Assembly: GCA_017454075.1 (NCBI GenBank)
Contig: JAFTDQ010000035.1
Span: 1 to 13,156, forward strand
Length of the DNA stretch: 13,156 nucleotides
Origin: Clostridia bacterium
GTDB lineage: Bacteria; Bacillota_A; Clostridia; Oscillospirales; CAG-272
Reading direction: 5' to 3'
The notes under the pieces are model-generated. The model saw nothing but the letters and a program-made list of their open reading frames with translations. It made no database searches and was not told the origin of the DNA. This document shows, in pieces, positions 12,903-13,156 of the stretch (the stretch's first letter is position 1; each line of letters begins with the position of its first letter). Both the position numbers and the translations under genes were made by a program.

Positions 12903-12937
12903 TTCAGGCGGCGGGATTTTTCCCGCCGCCTGAATTT
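12903..12937 (+). terminator. Rho-independent terminator of the YitT-rbr operon
   Basis: A perfect 14-bp stem TTCAGGCGGCGGGA (12903-12916) / TCCCGCCGCCTGAA (12921-12934) with a TTTT loop is followed by a short TTTATG. The stem is very stable; the tail is modest. It separates the operon from the BlaI-family gene. Confidence 0.75.
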
Positions 12938-12990
12938 ATGAAGGCTGTCTATTACTTGAAAAAGTTTTTGATAAACATGCAAAAAACCTA

Positions 12991-13019
12991 TTGACAAATT
13001 CAAACTATTGTGATAGTAT
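12991..13019 (+). promoter_or_regulatory. Promoter of the BlaI-family repressor gene
   Basis: A perfect -35 TTGACA (12991-12996) and a -10 TAGTAT (13014-13019) are 17 bp apart. The -10 region and start site are covered by two dyads, consistent with autorepression. Confidence 0.7.
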
Positions 13020-13036
13020 AGACTATAGCAATAGTC
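13004..13036. promoter_or_regulatory. Twin operator dyads for a BlaI/MecI-type repressor
   Basis: Two dyads lie side by side: ACTATTGTGATAGT (13004-13017) and GACTATAGCAATAGTC (13021-13036). The half-site ACTAT/ATAGT is shared, and the spacing places one on the -10 region and one over the start site. BlaI-family dimers bind such dyads and repress their own operon. Binding here is inferred from position and symmetry. Confidence 0.7.
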
Positions 13037-13049
13037 CGGGAGAAAGAAA

Positions 13050-13156
13050 ATGAAACTATTCGACAGCGAAATGAAGATAATGGAGTTGATATGGAAAAAT
13101 GAACCTGTCAGCGCCAAGGAACTGAGTTTGCTCGCTCAAAACGATATCGGTTGGAA
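13050..13156 (+). CDS. BlaI/MecI/CopY-family transcriptional repressor (5' part only)
   Basis: The first 35 codons of a gene running off the window. The start ATG 13050 follows GGGAGAAAG (13038-13046). The visible protein begins MKLFDSEMKIMELIW, then KNEPVSAKELSLLAQ and NDIGW. This is the opening helix and the beginning of the winged-helix DNA-binding domain of BlaI/MecI repressors, where 'E…VM…LW…PVTAKEL' is the hallmark. Family members usually total about 120-130 residues and are cut by a BlaR1-type sensor protease encoded next door; whether such a gene follows cannot be seen. The surroundings are lower in GC than the operon upstream. Confidence 0.9.
   Translation, partial: MKLFDSEMKIMELIWKNEPVSAKELSLLAQNDIGW

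Noticed and set aside
11834..13117. 427-codon open frame on the minus strand
   Set aside because: It is antisense to the metallophosphoesterase, which has all its catalytic motifs, and it runs through a terminator and the BlaI promoter.

Overview
The window reads as chromosomal DNA of a GC-rich anaerobic Firmicute, most likely an uncultured Clostridia member of the Oscillospirales type. The reasons are AAAGGAG and GGAGG ribosome-binding sites, A+T-rich sigma-A promoters set in GC-rich DNA, a long-form HPF, a BlaI-type repressor, a rubrerythrin / iron-sulfur flavoprotein pair, and many palindromic intergenic repeats. The placement is inference; there is no rRNA or other phylogenetic marker here.

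Layout. (1) 1-313: no gene; a composite palindromic repeat and the terminator of the hpf operon. (2) 314-1140, minus: hpf (ribosome hibernation) and a small two-helix membrane protein, read from a promoter at 1213-1241. (3) 1309-6377, plus, divergent from hpf: a compact, apparently intact phage head-and-packaging operon. Its order is major capsid, A118/SPP1-type portal, a small coiled-coil (scaffold-like?) protein, head-tail adaptor, stopper-like protein, a tail-chaperone-like protein, and terminase large subunit. It has its own near-consensus promoter. No integrase, repressor, lysis, tail tube, tape measure or fibre gene lies beside it. The gene order is the reverse of the usual one (terminase last, capsid first). 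An array of five TGTKGAAARC direct repeats lies just before terL. (4) 6436-7347, minus: a lower-GC lipoprotein gene with a consensus promoter, bordered by two copies of a 21-bp sequence. (5) 7598-9148, plus: an alpha/beta-hydrolase and a second lipoprotein, separated by repeat elements. (6) 9149-9737: a cluster of repeats and terminators. (7) 9738-12811, plus: a probable operon of YitT-family membrane protein, rubrerythrin, iron-sulfur flavoprotein and metallophosphoesterase, from a promoter at 9673 to a terminator at 12903. Its middle two genes suggest oxidative-stress defence. (8) 12991 to the end: promoter, twin operator dyads and the first 35 codons of a BlaI/MecI-family repressor.

Two things stand out. 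One is the tail-less capsid/packaging module with a repeat array in the place where a packaging site would be expected. The other is a family of four composite repeats built as two half-elements facing each other across a near-constant 44-50 bp spacer, with hairpins that vary in a compensated way.
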